Shown here: one piece after another, positions 58,101 to 64,000 of the stretch
Numbering within the stretch: the first letter of the stretch is position 1
Layout of the letters: each line of letters opens with the position of its first letter
Source of the DNA: Pyxicephalus adspersus
Lineage: Eukaryota; Chordata; Amphibia; Anura; Pyxicephalidae
Assembly (NCBI RefSeq): GCF_032062135.1
Contig: NC_092859.1
Coordinates: forward strand, 65,527,769-65,591,768
Direction of reading: 5' to 3'
Length of the DNA: 64,000 nucleotides
Position numbers and translations under genes: made by a program
The notes under the pieces: model-generated
Told to the model about the DNA's origin: nothing
What the model saw: the letters and a program-made list of their open reading frames with translations, nothing else
Database searches by the model: none

Positions 58101-60235
58101 TGATACCTCTTTCTATTTACCAAAGAAGACTGGTACAGTTAAATTTCTGGCTTACTGTAAAAAAAGGACAGATATTTCAGGGTTTGATACCTGTTCCTAT
58201 TTACCAAAGAAGACCGTTTGGTACAAGTTAATTTCTGGCTTACTGTAAAAAAAATACCGATTTTTCAGTGTTTAACCTTCCCAGCGGTAACCCGAGCGTG
58301 CTTACGTTGCCGGCGGGGCGGGGTGGGAAATTCAATATCCATTTGTATTGCATTCAATACAAAAGAACTGTATTGAATGAAAAACAAATTGGATTTTTAG
58401 GGGTAAAATCAGTACATTGTTTTAAATAAATTTTTTTTACAGTATATATAATAATCTGAGTATAATAAGTATTTTTTTTTTTTAATTTTAAAAACATTTT
58501 TTTTAAATATATAGATTTTTTAATTTATTCAATTTATTATTTTTAAATGATTTTGTGTTTCAAACTTTATTATACTCATACTAATATATTACACTGTAAA
58601 ATAAACTTTCATGAAAAACAATGTACCGCTTTTAAAAACCAGAAAAAATATAAAACCAGAAAAAACGCATATAAAACCAGAAAAAAATGAACCACTAGGG
58701 AGGTTAATACCTGTTCTTATTTACCAAAGAACAGTACAGTGAAAATTCTGGCCTACTGTAAAATAAATACAGATATTTCAGTGTTTGATAGGTGTTCCTA
58801 TTTACTAAAGACGACGTGTGCTACAGGGAAATTTCTCCCCTACTGTAAAATAAATAGAGATATTTCAGTGTTTGACACCTGTTCCTATTTGCAAAAAAGA
58901 CCATTTGGTATAGTTAAATTTCTGGCCTATTGTAAAAAAAAAATGCTTTTTCAGTGTTTGATACCTGTTCTTTTTTATCAAAGAAGACCGTTTGGTACAG
59001 TAATATTTCGGTCCTACTGTAAAATAAATACAGATATTTCAGTGTTTGATACCTGTTCCTATTTACCAAAGAAGACCGTTTGGTACACTTAAATTTCTGG
59101 CATACTGTAAAATAAATACAGATCTTTCAGTGTTTAATACCAATTCCTATTTACCAAAAAAGACCATTTGGTAAAGTGATTTTCCGGTCTACTGTAAAAA
59201 AAATACAGATATTTTACTATTTTATACCTGTCCCTGTTTACCAAAGAAGACCGTCTGGTACAGTTACATTTCTGGCTTACTGTAAAAGAAATACAGACTT
59301 TTCAGTGTTTAATGCCTGTTCTTATTTACCAAAGAAGACTGTTTACTACAGTTACATTTCTGGCCCACTGTAAAATAAATACAGATATTTCAGTGCTTAA
59401 TACCTGTTCTTAATTACCAAAGAAGACCATTTTGTACAGTTAAATTTCTGGCCTGCTAAAAAATAAATACAGATATTTCAGTGTTTGATACCTGTTCCTA
59501 TTTACCAAAGAAAATCGTTTAGTACAGTGAAATTTCTGTCCTACTCTAAAATAAATATAGATATTTCAGTGTGTAAAACTTGTTCCTATTTACCAAACAA
59601 CACCGTTTGGTACAGTAAAATTTCTGTCCTAATTTAAAATAAATACAGATATTTCATTGTTTGATGCCTGTTCCTATTTACCAAAGAAAACCATTTGGTA
59701 CAGTTAAATTTCTGTCTTACTGTAAAATAAACACAGATATTTCAGTGTGTCATACCTGTTCCGATTTACCAAAGAAGACTGTTTGGTACAGTTAAATTAC
59801 TGGCCTACTGTAAAATAAATACAGATATTTTAGTGTATGATACCTGTTCCTATTTATGAAAGAAGACCATTTGGTACAGTTAAATTTTTGGCCTACTGTA
59901 AAGTAATTACACATATTTCAGTGTTTGATACTTGTTCCTATTTACCAAAGAACACCGTTTGAAACAGGTAAATTTCTGTCTTACTGTAAAAAAATACAGA
60001 TATTTCAGTGTTTGATACCTGTTCCTATTTACCAAAGAAAATCGTTTGGTACGGTTAACTTTCTTGCCAACTGTAAATTAAATACAGATTTTTCGTTGTT
60101 TGATACCTGTTCCTATTTAACAAAGAAAATTGTTTGGTACAGTAAAATTTCTGTCCTACTGAATAACAAAATACAGATATTTCAGTGTTTGATATTTGTT
60201 CCAATTTACCAAAGAAGACCGTTTGGTACAGGCTC
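58101..60235 (+). repeat. satellite, about 86-bp period
   Basis: More than twenty units with cagtgtttgatacctgttcc, tatttaccaaagaagaccgt, ttggtacagttaaatttctg and gcctactgtaaaataaatac. Marks at about 58101, 58185, 58705, 58787, 58873 and 58959 and onward. One unit is split by the MITE 58276-58703. The array ends about 25 bases before the start codon of the hAT-3 relic. Confidence 0.9.
58276..58703. mobile_element. piggyBac-like MITE inside the 86-bp satellite
   Basis: TTAA at 58272-58275 and 58704-58707. The left end ccttcccagcggt pairs with the reversed right end cctccctagtggt. It includes the family hairpin region (tttgtattgcattcaataca, about 58337). Removing it restores the satellite word cagtgtttaatacctgttc. 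428 bases, noncoding. Confidence 0.85.
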
Positions 60236-60258
60236 ATTGTTGGCCGACTAAAAAAAAG

Positions 60259-62254
60259 ATGAGTGGTAGACTCAGGAGAAGGCCACCTGCGACCTGACTC
60301 CTCTGGGAGTCTGCCTCTTTAGGACAGCAGCAAACTGTTAGTGACATCAGCACAAGTTGTAGATGTGTGCGGAACACCAGTACGCTGGTAGATGTATTGA
60401 GAGGGCGGAATACAATCATGCAGCCACGTCATGTGGAGAGGATTGTGGACTGGGTCTCAGGGGCAGCAGGCTCTTCTTCTGCAGCAGCAGCAGGAACCAG
60501 CACAGCCGTGACCAGAGCAAACACAGGAGTTAGTGTGGCTATTGTGCCTGTACCTCCCGATGACTCTCCCATGTTGTTTGACGAACAGCCTGAGGATTTG
60601 TCAGTGCAAAGGTCAGGACTTGCTGGGCGAGGGTTCTTGATCAGTGGGTGCATTTCCAGGGGTTGACTTAGATGAACCGCTTGCTGGGTGGCCTTGAATA
60701 GCTCAGTGGGCAAGGCATCACAGCACCTGGTACCCCCACTGAGGGGTGTGGTGGGAAAGCATGGGCCACCCCAGTCCTCTCGCTCCTGCTGCATTCCTTC
60801 TACCGTCAACCCCTCTCTTTTCAACACAACAGAGGCTGCCAGAACATGGACTGATTTGTGACACTGTGACTAGATGGAACTTCACCATGCACATGCTCCA
60901 GCGTCTGTGTGAGCAAAAGCTAGCCATCCACCATTACTTGGTCAGCGTGGTGCATGGAGGCAGTGGGGCCCTTGGTACAGCCACACAACTGAGCTATTTT
61001 ACCAGTGACCAGTGGCTGCAGATAGAGATGCTGTGCAAGGTACTGGCCCCCTTTGAACAGGCCACAAACATTGTCAGAAGTGGTAAGGCTGGAACAACGT
61101 CATACCTATCATCTTTCTGCTTGATAATACCCTGTGTGGCCCGATGGGAAGTGGGGGATGGCAAAGAAGGGGAAGAAAATGGGGAGGAGGATGATGGTGA
61201 CATTACACTCCATAGCGCACAGCCAGCATCAGGAGGAGCAAGAAGGGACACTGGCCAGCATCAGGAGTTCCAAGACGAGGAGGAGGAGGAAGATGAATAT
61301 GATGATGATGAGGGAGACCATGTTGGGGCTGCTGAACAGGACCCCTCCAACCCACATTTGTGCTGTCACGCCCCAGGCATTGTGCAGGCGATGGAACTCT
61401 AGGAATTACTGCAGCTTGAAGAAGAGAAGGTGGGTGATGAGGAGAAAGATGAAGATGTTTTGGCGCCTACTGAGGGATAGGAGGAGGATAAGCCCAGGGA
61501 ACCCCTTTTTCATATGTGTGTCCATATGTTGCGATGCCTATGGAAGGCCCCCGCATTTGCAGCATCAAAAACTGGGATGATAACTGGCTGGCCACCCTTC
61601 TAGATCACCGCTACAAGGACAAAATGTCACAGTTTCTACCCAACTTGGCTCATAAGAAAGAAAAGGTGACCCGCCTGAGCAGACTACTATGCGACCAGCT
61701 GTGTGAGGAGTTCCGCACACCACATTCCACACAGGGAACTCCGTATCCGTATCCGCCTGTAGCGGCAGCAGCAGCAGTAGTGGCCTGCAGGGTGCACACA
61801 TCCAAAAGTCTAGGCCAAAGCAGGGGGATTTTCTGGATGCCTGGCGAAACCTTATGCGGCCACCTCAAAACAAGTGAAGTGCGGGGGCATAACCAGTGAG
61901 AACGCATGAAGCCCATTACGGTTCACGATTACGTTGGTTCTTTTCTGACTGCTGGTGGTGGTGTTGACGACAGCAGTTATGAGGAGAATGCCTGTCCTGA
62001 CAGTAGTAACGCCATTAATTTTGGGTCATAAGATAAGAAATCTGCCCGCATTTGGCACAGTATGCCATCAAGCTTCTTTCCTACCCGGCATCCAGTGTTC
62101 TGTCCAAAAGAACCTTCAGTGCTGCTGGCGAAGTGGTCACGAACAACTGATCACGACTGTCGCCAGAAAATGTCAATCGCCTCACCTTTTTGAAAATGAA
62201 TGAAAGCTGGGTTACTAACAACTATCATACCCACACTGTAGATGTCACTGATTG
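60259..62254 (+). pseudogene. hAT-3 transposase relic
   Basis: The ATG at 60259 opens MSGRLRRRPPAT followed by an in-frame TGA; the same frame then has MQPRHVERIVDWVSGAAGSS, parallel to the hAT-1 N-terminus (RPEQVEAVVDWVADSASSS), to a stop near 60666. The BED finger and first catalytic block are missing. From about 60830, LICDTVTRWNFTMHMLQRL and QWLQIEMLCKVLAPFEQATN follow, then an acidic insert and NWDDNWLATLLDHRYKDKMS. At 62085-62210 the C-terminal dimerisation domain reads ASSVLSKRTFSAAGEVVTNN, a TGA, then SRLSPENVNRLTFLKMNESW, ending at TGA 62254. The gene is dead but keeps the HATC domain that hAT-2 lacks. Confidence 0.82.
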
Positions 62255-62569
62255 ACTGACACAAAGACTTACTGGCCAACCAAAATACACTGCTCCTGTG
62301 CTGAGTCTGTGGCTGGCTATCACCAACACCCTGTCAGATGAGCCTGCCTCGGGTTGAATTTTTCAGTTAGTTATCGCAACGTACAGGGGTGGCATACATC
62401 GCCAATGTCTTGCTTGCCATTGTGCCAGCTAGCCATATACTTTACATTTCTGCTGCTTCCGGGAGGCAAACAAACTGCAGATGAAAACCCCCAGTACTGC
62501 CCCACTGATAGGTACTTTTGTCTTTGCCTAATTTTTCAGCAAAGTATTGTAAGATTGAGGGTTGCCATT

Positions 62570-64000
62570 AATGTCATCCACTGTTGATGCCACCTGTCAG
62601 TACTCCATTAACTAAAATTGTATTACACACTTCTGGGTGGCATTGACAATGCACTACACCCAGCTCTAGATGCCAGTTACCAATGCAGTCCATTCTCCTT
62701 CTCAGGGCCCACTGCCTCCTCCGCGTGCTGCTGCTGCCGCCTGTCAATACTCCATTCACTAATTATTACTTATATACTAATTCACTTGTATTACACACTT
62801 CTGGGTGGCATTGAGGCTCTAGAGGCCAGTTACTTATGGGGTTCAAGCCCTGTCCCAGGTCCCACTGCCTCCTCCTACTGCTGCTGCCGCCTATAGGTAC
62901 TCTATTCATAAAAATTGTATTACACACTTCTGGGTGGCATTGATGCTCACTAGCTCTAGATTGATGCCCATTGATGCCCAGCTCTAAATGCCAGTTACCA
63001 AAGAGGTCCACACTCGGAGTCAGGGCCCACTGCCCCCCCCCCCCCCCCATTGCTGCTGCTTTTGCTACCATCTGTCAGTACTCAATAACCAAAAATTGTA
63101 TTACACACATTTGTGTGGCATTGATGATTCATTGCACCCAGCTCTAGATGCCAGTTACCAATGCGGTCCCGGTTCCTTCTCAGGGCCCACCGTCTCCTCC
63201 TGCTGCTGCTGTTGGCACCTGTAAATACTCCATTCACTAAAATTGTATTACACACATCTGTGTAGAATTACCAATGCACTACACCCAGCTCTAGCTGCCA
63301 GTTACTAATGCTGTCCCCTCTCCTCCTGCTGCTGCTGCTGGCACCCTTCAGTACTCCATTGACTAAAATTGCATTACACACATCTATGTGGCATTGACGA
63401 TGCACTACACCCAGCTCTAGATGCCAGTTACCATTGTGGTCCAAGCTACGAAACAGGGCCCACTGCCCCCTCATCCTCCTGCTGCTGCCTGTCAGTGCTC
63501 CATTCACTAAATTTGTATTACACAATTCTGGGTGGCATTGACGATGCATTACTCCATACGCTCCGTCTCAAGGCCCACTGCCTCCTTCTGCTGATGCTGC
63601 TGCCGCCACCTGCCAATACTCTATTCACTAACATTGTATTACAAACTGCTGTGTGACATTGACAATGCACTACACCCAGCTCTGGATGCCAGTTACCAAA
63701 GTGGTCCATGCTCCTTCTCAGGGCCCACTGCCTCCTCCTCCTGCTGATGCTGCTGCCACCTGTCAGTACTTCATTCACTAAAATTGTATTACACACTTCT
63801 GTGTGGCATTGACGATGCACTTCAACCAGCTCTGGATTCCAGTTACCAATGCGGTACCCGCTCCAGCTCAGGGCCCACCGCCTCCGCCTGATGCTCCTGC
63901 TGTTGCTGCCGCCTGTCAGTACTCCATTCACTAAAATTTATTAACACACTGCTGTGTGACATTGACAATGCACTACACCCAGCTCTGGATGCCAGTTACC
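62570..64000 (+). repeat. satellite, about 150-bp period, runs off the window
   Basis: Units carry aaaattgtattacacacttc, tgtgtggcattgacgatgca, ctacacccagctctagatgc, cagggcccactgcctcctcc and CTG/CCG-rich triplet runs. Marks (gctct-gatgccag) near 62663, 62815, 62981, 63141, 63288, 63414, 63680, 63830 and 63982. A C16 run interrupts one unit at 63033-63048. The array follows the hAT-3 stop by about 300 bases and is not closed on the right. Confidence 0.9.

Noticed and set aside
55105..60235. CRISPR-like direct repeats
   Set aside because: The repeats are contiguous satellites with no unique spacers, in a eukaryotic TE context.
58739..60251. Plus-strand frames with repeated ISVFDTCSYL-like peptides
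   Set aside because: Direct translation of the 86-bp satellite, with stops in every few units.
62766..63931. Several open frames on both strands at the right edge
   Set aside because: They fall in the 150-bp satellite and repeat the same peptide words in shifting frames.
1..64000. LTR retrotransposons or endogenous retroviruses
   Set aside because: No paired long terminal repeats, primer binding site, gag, protease or integrase block was seen; the reverse transcriptases belong to CR1 and L1 LINEs.

Overview
This 64 kb window is noncoding vertebrate chromosomal DNA built almost entirely of transposable-element (TE) relics. I find no exon of a host gene, no tRNA or rRNA, no CRISPR array and no bacterial-style gene. 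The mixture of CR1-type and L1-type LINEs, PIF/Harbinger, hAT and piggyBac-like DNA transposons, an L2-like repeat tail and many AT microsatellites suggests an amphibian, most likely a frog. That assignment is inference from the repeat types, not from a diagnostic gene. Two runs of N (17355-17622 and 55517-56017) mark assembly gaps.

Layout. 1-4160: piggyBac-like ends, a copy of a terminal-inverted-repeat family called R1 here, and a scrambled CR1 carrying an ORF1 esterase relic. 4160-8500: AT-rich DNA with no recognisable gene. 8508-13421: an R1 copy split by a Harbinger transposon (10004-12730) flanked by TAA duplications. 14410-18435: a broken R1 copy, a 5'-truncated L1, a CR1 3' tail, and a further R1 copy inserted in that tail. 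22607-27246: a complete hAT transposon with an 8-bp target duplication, a decayed transposase and a ~92-bp tandem array, itself split by a piggyBac-like MITE. 28783-31640: a piggyBac-like MITE, a CR1 fragment and a ZBED/SCAND3-like hAT transposase relic. 34190-37460: a long CR1 copy. 39982-47243: a near end-to-end but internally deleted L1 with a perfect 15-bp target duplication, containing a hAT MITE (8-bp duplication) that in turn contains a Harbinger MITE. 48145-49685: a broken copy of an uncharacterised protein family I cannot assign to a TE class. 50090-50930: antisense L1 tail. 51437-64000: two hAT transposase relics embedded in four different satellite arrays (about 75, 100, 86 and 150 bp periods).

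None of the coding relics is intact, so no element here looks autonomously active. The window is best read as a layered record of insertions: L1 and CR1 copies were hit by hAT and R1 elements, which were hit by Harbinger and piggyBac-like MITEs. The least ordinary features are the repeated association of hAT relics with locally amplified satellites, a foldback module shared by three loci, and the uncharacterised gene relic at 48 kb. Coordinates of repeat edges are by eye; those with target duplications are accurate to the base, others to a few tens of bases.
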